Below are positions 43,608 through 53,775 of a stretch of DNA of 64,000 nucleotides, in pieces. Each line of letters starts with the position of its first letter. Position 1 is the first letter of the stretch. The DNA is taken from positions 20,966,139 through 21,030,138 of the forward strand of contig CM029636.1 of assembly GCA_017311315.1 (NCBI GenBank), read 5' to 3'. A program made the translations under genes and the position numbers. The notes under the pieces were generated by a model. That model saw nothing but the letters and a program-made list of their open reading frames with translations, had not been told where the DNA came from and did no database searches. The stretch comes from Dendrocalamus latiflorus (lineage: Eukaryota; Streptophyta; Magnoliopsida; Poales; Poaceae).

Positions 43608-44777
43608 CTATGGGGTCGATGGTGACATAGGTGTAGCAATAATGGCCTCTACCTCATGAGAGGTAGGAGCAGAGCCAATAGCTGTAGACTCCATCGGTGT
43701 AGATACATGTGTCGAAATGTGAATTGGGGTCTCCCATTCATCATCGTTAGAATCATAAAAGATGTCTTCAAGTGCATCGGTAATCTGTATACCTGCATTA
43801 TCAGGTCTAGTACTAGGACTAGCCTCATCAAAAGTGACCTCGCAGGTCTCAACAATTTTGTTAGTTTCTAAGTTGAGTACACGATAATCTTGAGTGTGAG
43901 CTGCATATCCAAGAAAAATGCCATCTGAGGATCTAGATTCAAATTTATCAAGATTGCCATGTTTAAAAATAAAGCATCGACATCCAAACACCCTCAAGTG
44001 AGAAATATTAGGAGTATGACCAAAACGAAGCTCATAGGAAGTTTTATGTAATTTAGCTTGCAAAAATATTATATTAGAAGTATAGCAAGCAGTAGAAATA
44101 GCTTCAGCCCAAAACTTCCTAGGTGTAGCATGTTCATTTAGCATTGTTCTAGCCATCTCAACTAAAGTTCTATTTTTACATTCTACAACACCGTTCTGTT
44201 GTGGCACACAAGCTGATGAAAATTGATGATATAAGCCCTTCTCAGCACAAAATGAAGCAAATGATGCATTCTTGAATTTAGTTCCATTATCACTTCTAAT
44301 TGCTTTAAGTGCTCCTGGATGATCATTAGCAAGTCTAAGAAAAAGTTCTCTAAAATGACCAAAAGCTTCGTCCTTAGATGCCATACAATAGACCCAAGAG
44401 TATCTAAAGTAATCATTAACAATAATAAGAACATACCATTTACCTTCAGCAGACTGAACCCTAGAAGGACCTATAGTGTCCATGTGCAACAATTGACCTG
44501 GAGCATCAGTCATAATAAGTGTGAGTGGAGGATGTGATGATGAAACCATTTTACCATGCCGACAAGGTGAACAAACCAAATCTATCGACTTTTCAATTTT
44601 AAGAATAGATATTCCTCTAACAAGATGCATATTACTGAGTCGAGCAAGATGATCAAAGCCAGTATGTCCTAGTCTATGGTGCCAGTCAAATAATTCCTTA
44701 GAATCAAATGAAACAACAAATGACCAACTCGAATAATTTTGCATATTAGATCGCCAGATGAATCTAAAATGCAGCAT
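43608..44777 (-). pseudogene. Copia integrase domain
   Basis: A 389-codon frame. The HHCC finger is seen as HHRLGH and CSPC. The catalytic triad is present in HMDTIGP, IRSDNGT and NGVVECKNRT, followed by the RVFGCRCF and GIFLGY segments typical of copia. The stop at 43608 precedes the reverse transcriptase. The product would join element cDNA to host DNA, but the element is truncated and frame-broken. Confidence 0.85.
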
Positions 44778-45067
44778 GAATGCTTTTTGAAGCTTACCTC
44801 AAGATTATCGTCTATCCACTGTGAAACTGAAAGCAAATTATATCTCAACTTACTGACAAGTGTGACATCTTTTAAAATGAATTTGTCATTGACATGCACA
44901 ATACCTTTTGCAAGAACTCGTCCTTGAGCATTGTCTCCAAAAGTAATCATCTCATCACCGATGGCACGAGTGAGGGAGGAGAACCATCGTGAGTCTCCGG
45001 TCACGTGGCGAGAGCAACCAGAGTTAATGAACCATATATTCTCCTTCCGCTTGTGGTGAGCCTACAA
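44669..45067 (-). pseudogene. Copia protease with altered active site
   Basis: Reads WFINSGCSRHVTGD. Copia proteases have D-S-G at this place, and here the Asp codon is AAC (Asn). The downstream ITFGDN, LKDVTLV and NLLSVSQ segments are conserved. This frame overlaps the start of the integrase frame. Predicted inactive. Confidence 0.8.
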
Positions 45068-45307
45068 AGCACGAACAATCGTCGGTATCTTAGTACTGGG
45101 GTTAGTAAAATAAGATTTAGGAATTCAGTACAGAGATACACGGCGAACAGGAGTAGCAAAACTAGACCATGAATCACGTGTGCGTCAAAGTGAATTATTT
45201 GAATTATATCCAAAACCAGCATATGAAGCAGATTCAAAGCCATCATAAAAGTTCTCTGAATGCCTAGCTTTTGCATTTGTTTTATGAACAACAAAGAATG
45301 CATGTTT

Positions 45308-47237
45308 TTATCTTAAAGCATTTAACCTTTCCTTCTCTTTCTTAGCACGCCTAAAACAGAATTCATGCAAGTGTCCATCTCTTCCACAGTAGGTGCAATT
45401 AAATTTAACATAATTAGAATTCTTTTGAGATGGTGAGCTAGCACCTACAAAACCAGCAGATTTAAACACAGTTTGTTTTGGTCCAGGTTTTACTTCAATT
45501 TTTTCAGGTTCAAGAAACTTAACAACCTTAGGAGGATTATTCCTGGCATGCTCAACAAAATTAAATCCTAAACCACGATTTTTCATAATTGTTTTTGACT
45601 TGTCTAGGATCATATTTAGATTTTTCTTGCCAAAAGAAAATCTCTCTAAAGTATCCTTTAGATACACATTTTCTTTAGCCAATGAGGAACAAGGTATGCA
45701 CTTAACCAGTTCATTTACTAAATTCTTGGAAACACTAGATTGAGCAAATCTTTCTTTTTCAGCGAAATCATTCAATTGTCTAGTCAAAGCAACAATTTCA
45801 ATATTTAACTTAAGACAATTTGAGCAAGACATGTTCTCATGATAAAGCATTTATTGACTAGATTCCTGAGATGAATTAAGTCTAGCTTCTAGCAATTTAC
45901 AATTAGAGCAAGTTTAAGATTGAGCATTTGAAATACTTGACTCTAAACATGTAGAACAACTAGATTTGAGCTTTTCAATTTCATCATTAGCAAATTTTAA
46001 TTTTTCATTACAAGAGTCATGTGTCAATTTTAATTCATCAAATTTATCAGTTACATCCCTAAGTTGAACCAGGTTTGATGCATTAATAGATCTAGTAGCC
46101 TCCAACTCAGAATGTAAAAATTGGCAGGCCTCACATGATTCATCATCGGGAATTAAAACTCTAAGTATATTAATTTTCAGAATTTAGGCTTTCAACAACA
46201 CAATTATTTTCTTTCAGTTTCTGTTTTGTCTTTTTTAATTCAATAGCAAGTTTAATCAAACCATCTTCAAGCTCATCATATGATGGTCTTACCTCATCGG
46301 GATCACTGTCGTTGTCATCATTGTTGTTGCCTGTCACGAAGCACATGCCCGTGAAGTCATCATTGTTCTTCTTCTTTCCTTTAACATCATCGTCATCATG
46401 GTCATCGTTGTCACAACTCTCATATTCCGCATCGCTCAAGTCAAGACTCTTGAGAGCAGTTAGGACCTTTTCAGCAAACTTGCGACGAAAATTTCCACCT
46501 TTGGTGTTGTTGTTCTTGGATGGCCGACGACGATAATTCTTATCTTCTTTGATCATCTTCCCTTTGAGCATGGGACAATCCATCTTAATGTGGCCAGGCT
46601 CGCCACACTCACAGCATCTGATCGGACCTGACATGCCACCTCGCTTCCTCATCCTCACATTGTTGAGTGCCTTGTATGCTCGTGAGGAGATCAACACAAA
46701 ATCCCCTTCAAGGAGCTGCTCGAACTGTTCCTCTAAAAAAGAAGACAAAGCAGACAAAGAAACACAAAACAAAGCACTCGACAAAATCGCCTGCATGGGG
46801 TTAGTCACAAGTGCTAAAGGTGAAGATTTATTAATCTTAGATGGCAAAGCTTCCAACTCATAGGTTTTCAATCTAGAGTAAAGATCAACCATGGTTAAAG
46901 TATCTAAATCGACAATTTGATTAATAGTTGTGGCAACCATCAACCACTCAGAACCTAAAGACCTTAAAATTTTAGTTGCATTATCTTCATTAGCAGGAAT
47001 AACATTAACACCATGCAAATTACTCAATATTTTCTCAAAGCAAGCAAAGAGATCATCAATGAATTCACTAGGCTTCATAGCAAAATCAGAATATTCTTTT
47101 TGATAAAGATTTTTATGCACTTTCTTGATTTTAGTAGTTCCTTCATGATAATCACAAAGAGTTTTCCATATTAAATGGGCAGAATTAATATGAGCTACAC
47201 GATCAAATTCGTTGCGAGAAATTCCTTGAAATAGCAA
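45308..47237 (-). pseudogene. Copia gag with two zinc knuckles (SIRE/Maximus-like)
   Basis: Three frame pieces (47237-46170, 46105-45914, 45850-45308). The first has a UBN2 gag domain (AHLIWKTLCDYHEG) and the knuckle CCECGEPGHIKMDC. The long middle is acidic and coiled-coil. The last has CTYCGRDGHLHEFC. Long gags with a second distal knuckle are usual in SIRE/Maximus copia elements. Frameshifts separate the pieces. It lies directly downstream of the 5' LTR and primer-binding site. Confidence 0.82.
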
Positions 47238-47441
47238 GTTACAAGCTTGAGCATTTAAATCAACATCTGCTTTATTTAAATCAGTAACAATAGCAGGAAT
47301 CTCATATGGTGTAGAAACTTTTTCTAAACATCACTACCTTAACCTCAATATAAGCTTGCATCCTACACTTCCAAAAAGAAAAATCAGTACCATGTAGCAT
47401 GGGGGGACGATTCACATACCTCTCTGATGCCATAGCAACCC

Positions 47442-47453
47442 GCTCTGATACCA
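47442..47453 (-). other. Primer-binding site of the copia element
   Basis: TGGTATCAGAGC on the minus strand, complementary to initiator tRNA-Met, two bases from the LTR end. Confidence 0.88.
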
Positions 47454-47455
47454 CT

Positions 47456-47570
47456 TGTAGTATCATCAATGGCAATCAGAGGGGGTGAAAGATTACAATC
47501 CCTAGCAGAAGCTCTTCTTAATATTTACTTTTTTTTGCATTCATAACAAGGGCACGCAAAAAATAGAAAC
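47456..47570 (-). repeat. Copia 5' LTR, inner part
   Basis: Plus strand starts TGTAGTATCATCAATGG. The LTR is cut at GAAAC by the Tat gypsy element and resumes at 59524. Confidence 0.8.
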
Positions 47571-47812
47571 TGTTGTGGTTACAGACCAAACAGAGAGAGA
47601 GATATGGTAGTGGAGAGTAGGAGAGATGATGGTCCTCTCCATGGCCTGTATTCCATATATATATATATATACATGGGGAGTGCTTTTACAATTATACCCT
47701 TACATCTGAGTATCCCCTTCAAGGGCACTTATGTCATTACACATGGCCTATTCTGGGCTTTATAACCTTCTACCAGGCCTGCTGGGTTTAGGTGGGGGCC
47801 ACCCCTACAACA
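47571..47812 (-). repeat. 3' LTR of the Tat element
   Basis: 242 bp; contains an (AT)n tract longer than that in the partner LTR. Confidence 0.93.
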
Positions 47813-47939
47813 GGAGCATCTCATGGTGAAGGGCTTCACAGGGCCGAAGCCATGTTGCCGAGTCCTTTGGCCCCCTCCGTCCCTGCGGCCTGTGAACTTT
47901 TCAGGACTTGACCGAAGGCTGAGGCCGTAGCCGAACCCG

Positions 47940-48960
47940 ACGCCTTAATCGGTGGTTGAGGTAGACGCGCGAGCGCTCCATTCCGAGCTGGCGCCTGATC
48001 GAAGTAGGCACGCGCGCACGCACTGTCCCTACCCTTCGAACGGGTGGCAGCGGAGCTGACGCCTAGTCGAGGTAGACGCGCGTGCGCTCCGTCCCCTACC
48101 CTTCGTGCGGGTGGCAGCGGAGCTGGCGCCCAGCCGAAGTAGACGCGCGCGCACTCCGTCCCCTACCCTTCGAACGGGTGGCAGCGGAGCTGGCGCCTAG
48201 CCGACGTAGACGCGCGCGCGCTCCGTCCCCTACCCTTCGAACGGGTGGCAGCGGAGCTGACGCCTAGTCGAGGTAGACGCGCGCGCGCTCCGTCCCCTAC
48301 CCTTCGAACGGGTGGCAGCGGAGCTGGTGCCTAGCCGAAGTAGACGCGCGCACGCTCCGTCCCCTACCCTTCGAACGGGTGGCAGCGGAACTGACGCATA
48401 GTCGAGGTAGACGCGCGTGCGCTCCGTCCCCTACCCTTCGAATGGGTGGCAGCGGAGCTGACGCCTAGTCGAGGTAGGTGCGCGCGCGCTCCGTCCCCTA
48501 CCCTCCAAACGGGTGGCAGCGGAGCTGGCGCCTAGCCGAAGTAGACGCGCGCACGCTCCGTCCCCTACCCTTCGAACGGGTGGCAGCGGAACTGACGCAT
48601 AGTCGAGGTAGACGCGCGTGCGCTCTGTCCTCTACCCTTCGAACGGGTGGCAGCGGAGCTGACGCCTAGTCGAGGTAGGCGCGCGCACGCTCCGTTTCCT
48701 ACCCTCCGAACGGGTGGTAACGGAGCTGGCGCCTAGTCAAGGTAGGCGCGCACGCGCTCCGTTCCCTACCCTTCGAACGGGTGGCAGCGCAGCTGGCGCC
48801 TAGTCGAAGTAGGTGCGCGCGCGCTCCGTCCCCTACCCTTCGAACGGGTGGCAGCGGAGCTGACGCCTAGTCGAGATAGACGCGCGTGCGCTCCGTCCCC
48901 TACCCTTCGAACGGGTGGCAGCGGAGCTGGCGCCTAGTCGGAGTAGACGCGGCTGAGTCC
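47940..48960. repeat. 67-bp tandem array next to the 3' LTR
   Basis: About 15 units of 67 bp with core CTACCCTTCGAACGGGTGGC and GAGGTAGACGCGCG. Units differ slightly (TGGCGCCTAGCCGAAG and TGACGCCTAGTCGAGG variants alternate, hinting at a two-unit higher order). GC-rich; ORFs within are artefacts. Confidence 0.92.
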
Positions 48961-49394
48961 CACCGTCTGGGAGTTGGTCCCAGGGTCCCGTGCGTGGAGG
49001 CGATCGTGGCCTCGCGGCCCGGTTGTGCGCTTTTAATGGCGCCTGGAACCGCGCTGGCCCCTGACTTGTCAGGGGTCAGCCCGTTGCGCCGTACAGTCCG
49101 CCCTGGGCACGCGGCAGTTTGTGATCGGTGCGTCGTGGGACGTGAGCGGTTGCTTGTCTGCGGTCGTTCGCCTCTTCCCTAGGGAAGTGGGACGCGTGGC
49201 GGACGCGTGCTGGTACGTCATGCTGCCTGGGCACCTACCGGGCGCGCGCCTCCAGGTTCTGGCAGTTCTTTCCAAGTCGTGTGCAGCCGAACCGACATGG
49301 TCTTAACTTGGTTAGAAGGTGGGCGGGCCTTATAAGGGTTTAGTGTTGCGATGGGGGCGCTTGGTCTTGTCTGTCGCTTAGCCTTGCTTCTTCC

Positions 49395-50426
49395 GTGTTG
49401 ATCGTAACGCAACCTACTCCTGCCTTGACCCCTGTTGCCCTGATCTTGGAGAGGAATGGCCGGCCGTGGCGATGCCTCCCATCATCCCGGCGGCGGCTCG
49501 CCCTCCAGTCGGGAGGAGTTATCTGTCCCTTCTGGGGAGTACGAGCTGGCGCTGCGGGGGCGTTCTCGTGCTGCCACACGGTGGGACGCCATGGAGCACT
49601 CGGGGGGCGCTGTTCCCGTGTGCTGGGGAGGAGTCGCGTAACCGAGGAGACGCTGCAGCGGCTCGTCCGGGAGAGGAAGATCGAGGAACGCGATGGGGCT
49701 CGCCTACCCCACCATGACGAAACAGAGCCGAACCCCCAGGTTACGGAGGCAATCGTCTTCACCACGTTCTTCGACGCCGGCCTTCGGATGCCCTCGACGA
49801 TGTTTGTGGGTGAAGTCCTGCGGGCCTACGGGTTGGAGTTGGCACAGCTAACGCCCAACGCAATAGTCCGTCTGGTCGTTTTTACGTGGGCGACGCGAAC
49901 AGAGGGCCGGCGTCCCAGCGCGAGCCTGTTCGCTTCCTTGCACGACACGTGCTGTCGACCCAGGAAAGTTGGGGAGGGGGCTGTGTCCAACTTTGGCAGC
50001 GTGGACTTCGTTTTGCGGAAGTCGTGTACGACCCTGTTCCCTGCGCCGGCTGCCCTGTGGAGGTGGGAGTCCGGCTGAACGCGCCGGTGGTTTTACTACG
50101 TCGTGACCAGCCGGAGCGGCCTGCTATGTCGAGGCGGGCCGATCGCGTTCAACAGCTCGCCGACTGTGAGGCCGGAGGCTGACGACGCACGGAGGCTGTG
50201 GAGGCTTGTCGGCGTGGCCCGCCGGCTAAGTATGCGCGATCTGGTTGAAGAGTTCACGATGTACGGGGTGGTGCCACTTTCCGCCCGGTGGAAGTATGGG
50301 CAGCGGGGCAACACCCGTGAAGACGGGGTTACCCCGTCCGTGTCTTGCCTTCTCCCGCCCTCCGCTCCTTGTAAGCCATTCAGCATATGGTACGCATCCC
50401 GTTGTGTCTGCGTAACCCTTGTTTGA
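49395..50426 (+). pseudogene. Antisense ORF of the Tat element, exon 1 (Transposase_28-like)
   Basis: On the strand opposite to gag-pol. From about 49630 the frame reads VTEETLQRLVRERKI, then the EAIVFTTFFDAGLRMPSTMF and LRAYGLELAQLTPNAI segments. These correspond to the Transposase_28 family (a 'putative gypsy type transposon' domain) common in grass genomes. A TGA at 50076-50078 falls where Trp fits; the same frame continues with WFYYV to about 50300. A better N-terminus (ATG at 49456) is in another frame, so a shift near 49630 is likely. The intron to exon 2 ends at 50447. Confidence 0.72.
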
Positions 50427-50447
50427 TCAACATACCCTCTTTTGCAG

Positions 50448-52429
50448 TGGCTCGGCTAGAAGACGCAGAGCATGCGGGTGTGGCGCTCCTCGGCCCGTAC
50501 ACGCTGAAGGAGCACAAGCTGCGCGAGGCCGCGACTGCGGTGGTGAAATAGGGGCGGGTAAACCGTGCCTGCGAAGTCCTGGGCATTGCTGTTCTCGAAC
50601 GCGCGGCACCGGTGGAGACTCCTGTAGGATCTGCAAGCCATGTCAGTGACGGCGACCAAGCGGGGGCGTTGTCTTTAAGGCACCGAGGCCACTCCACTGC
50701 TGCCGTATCCAGCCCACTGGCCACCTCGGCAGCTGGCCCCGCTGGGTTGAGTTGTTCAACCGGCGGTGGTTCCGGCCGGACTGCTTCGGGGGAGTGCGCC
50801 GTCCCGAATCCGTTGGCGGCGCTATCCGTTGGCACCGTCGAGCCTGGGAGCCCGGGCTTCGTTGGGCTGGAAATCGCCAACCCGGGGGAGGACGTGGTTC
50901 CGGGCGAAAGGACGACGGCAGGCGGTGCTCTGCCACCCACCGCGGTCGCCCAGGACACGCCCGGAGCAGCAGCGGCTACATGCGCGACAGGACCTGCGGC
51001 TGCCAGCGCCACCGAAGAGCTGCTCGCATCGCCGCGGGCAAAACGTCCTCGGGCTCAGTCCCCTTCGCCTCCGAGGGGCCGATACGGCATTGCAGGTCCC
51101 GTCCTTGGGGATGTGGCGTCCGATGCGGCCGACCCGGCTGAAGGAGCCGAGACCCTCACTGCCCAATTGGCGGTCGAGCAGGTACCATGCCCTGCCATGA
51201 CAAAGGGCGCAGAAGGTAGGCTTGGTTCCTTCTCCTCGCACGACTTCGCGAAACTCTCTCCGATTTGCTCGCTTATTCCGTCGACATCAGGCGAGACGAA
51301 GTCTCCCGGACGCGGTGAACAATCGAGCAACGGGGGTGCGCGCGAGGCCCCAATCCCCATGCAGGGTGTCCCGCAGGCACCTGCCGCCACCGAAGTGGCC
51401 AAAGCCCCCGCGGTCCGTGACGCGGCGAGGCCGGAGCTCGTCCTCTCCGACCTGCTCTCGCGCCCGGAGATACTCCGTGCTCTTAATGGTGCCGCGGAGC
51501 GCGCCAGTGGCAGCATTGCCCGACAGACGTTGTCGGCGTGCGAGGGGGACCTCCTGGCGCTTGCGCTGCGAGCTTCAGAGATGAAGGTAAGCATCATGCA
51601 CTCGTGGCTCCTAGAGCGACACCAGGCAACTGCTGACTCTTATTGCTGCCTCCAGACACTTGTCATCAGCCAAGCGCTGGACGAGGCCCGGATCCGGGAG
51701 CGGAGAGTTCTGGAAGCCGGTCTTCACGCCGCGGACGATGCCCATGCCGTGAAGGACGAACAGCTTCGCGCGCTGGAAGGTGCCATGACGGGCACGCAGT
51801 GCGAGACCGAGGACACCCGTCGTGCCGCGGCAGAAGAGCGCGCCACCTTCTCGCGGCAGATCGCCGCTTTGGAGGAAGAGAGAGCCCGGCTGGCCGAGCG
51901 TCTCGCAGAGAAGGACCGCGCCCTGACCGATGCGTCCGGGTCGGCGTGGAGGGCGATGGAGTCTCTGAACCGGGCCCTGCGGGATCTGGGCGTCGACGTG
52001 CCGGACGCCACTCACGGGCCGGAAGACCTGGCGGAAATGCTCGGGCTGGTCGAGGAGGGAGCGGGCGTCGTGCTCCGCAGCGCAAAGACTTTCGGCAAGC
52101 ATTGCGGCTACCTTGGCGCGTGTCTCGCCCTCGCCATGCTTCACACTCATGGGTGTAGGCATGTTCATGAGTTGGCGAACCCTCACCTGGACCTGCCTGC
52201 CCGACCGGGGGCGATATCAGACGCCGTTCGCTTCATCGAGCCTGACCTCCAGAACTTCTACCGGCGGATCTGGGGCCACGTCGGGGAGGATGCGGCCAGA
52301 GTTGCGGTGCAGCAAACGCTGCATAGGGAGGGGACCTGCTCCGCTGGCTCGAAGGGGTTCCTCGGCGCCATGACGGCGGTGCGGGCCCATCGACGCCGCT
52401 CGAAGGCTAGCCACCTGGTCAGGTGGTAG
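50448..52429 (+). pseudogene. Antisense ORF of the Tat element, exon 2 (coiled coil)
   Basis: After the acceptor CCCTCTTTTGCAG the frame opens with ARLEDAEHAG. It has one TAG (50549-50551) where Gln fits, then runs open from 50612 to 52429 (605 codons). It has an Ala/Pro/Gly-rich linker, a Glu/Arg/Ala coiled coil (codons about 360-450 of the long frame: ALEEERARLAERLAEKDRAL) and a conserved-looking C-terminal region (PDLQNFYRRIWGHVG). Antisense ORFs of this type occur in Tat elements such as Grande. Function is unknown. Minus-strand frames across it are shadows. Confidence 0.72.
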
Positions 52430-52849
52430 GAGAGCGGTGTACTCATGTTTTGCGGCCATGTAATGCCCGCATGCTTCGTAATTAATCGAAGTAGCACCTG
52501 TTCTGAACGTTGTATGCTGTCTTGGGCCCGCGTTTTATGCGAGGCCAATATCTTCACCTTGGAAGCGTGCCATTGGCGGAGTAGTCGTGCGAACGGTCCC
52601 GACCCTACTCGATATAGACGCCCGGGCGCTCCGGCGTCTGCGCTCATAAGATGCACAAGAAGGAACACCCGTCTCATTTATACTCCGGGGAGTACGCATA
52701 GGAACAGCGCCTGTGCGTGCGCGGGATTCGCGTCTTGTTTAGACTCCGTAAAGTGCGCAGGGAAAACATCCGCGTCTTGTTTATACTCCGGAGAGTGCAC
52801 GCAAGGGCGTCCCCCCGCTGCGTCTCATTCAGAGTGCGTGCGGAGGCGG
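52430..52849. other. Spacer between antisense ORF and 54-bp array
   Basis: Three loosely similar blocks with TCTTGTTTATACTCCGGAGAGT-like wording (CATTTATACTCCGGGGAGT, TGTTTAGACTCCGTAAAGTG) suggest an older tandem repeat of about 65-70 bp. No gene. Confidence 0.5.
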
Positions 52850-53650
52850 ACCTCAACGCTACGACTTAATTTAAAGTCCATAGACTAGTGCGTGCGGAGA
52901 TGGACCTCGACGCTACGACTTGATTTAAAGTCCGTAGACTGGTGCGTGCGGAGATGAACCTCGACGCTACGACTTGATTTAAAGTCCGTAGACTGGTGCG
53001 TGCGGAGATGAACCTCGACGCTACGACTTGATTTAAAGTCCGTAGACTGCTACGTGCGGAGATGGACCTAGACGCTACAACTTGATTTAAAGTCCGTAGA
53101 CTGCTGCGTGCGGAGATGGACCTCAACGCTACGACTTGATTTAAAGTCCGTAGACTGCTGCGTGCGGAGATGGACCTCGACGCTACGACTTGATTTAAAG
53201 TCCGTAGACTGGTGCGTGCGGAGATGAACCTCGACGCTACGACTTGATTTAAAGTCCGTAGACTGCTGCGTGCGGAGATGGACCTCGACGCTACGACTTG
53301 ATTTAAAGTCCGTAGACTGCTACGTGCGGAGATGGACCTCGACGCTACGACTTGATTTAAAGTCCGTAGACTGCTGCGTGCGGAGATGGACCTCGACGCT
53401 ACGACTTGATTTAAAGTCCGTAGACTGGTGCGTGCGGAGATGGACCTCGACGCTACGACTTGATTTAAAGTCCGTAGACTGGTGCGTGCGGAGATGGACC
53501 TCGACGCTACGACTTGATTTAAAGTCCGTAGACTGCTGCGTGCGGAGATGGACCTCGACGCTACGACTCGATTTAAAGTCCGTAGACTGGTGCGTGCGGA
53601 GGTGGACCTCGACGCTACGACTTGATTTAAAGTCCGTAGACTGATGCGTG
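52850..53650. repeat. 54-bp tandem array between pol and the antisense ORF
   Basis: About 15 units of 54 bp (core GCGGAGATGGACCTCGACGC, then TACGACTTGATTTAAAGTCC). Because 54 is a multiple of three, an 18-residue peptide repeat is open in several frames on both strands; these ORFs are not genes. Confidence 0.94.
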
Positions 53651-53775
53651 CGGGAGACTGTGCACATTGTGCCCAGAACCAATGATGCTTCTTGCGAACA
53701 ATGAGCTTTATTGAACTCCCGTTTGCGCGGGCGAGCATCTTACAATGAAGGGCTGATACCACCACGATTCGTCTT

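Noticed and set aside
48082..48669. Short Arg/Ser/Pro-rich ORFs in the 67-bp array
   Set aside because: Repeat by-products without start context or homology.
47940..48960. CRISPR-like regular repeats
   Set aside because: Contiguous tandem units with no unique spacers, inside a plant retrotransposon.
50380..52677. Large minus-strand ORFs (210, 191, 180 codons) in the Tat element
   Set aside because: GC-rich shadows of the antisense coding frame; no gag or pol motifs.
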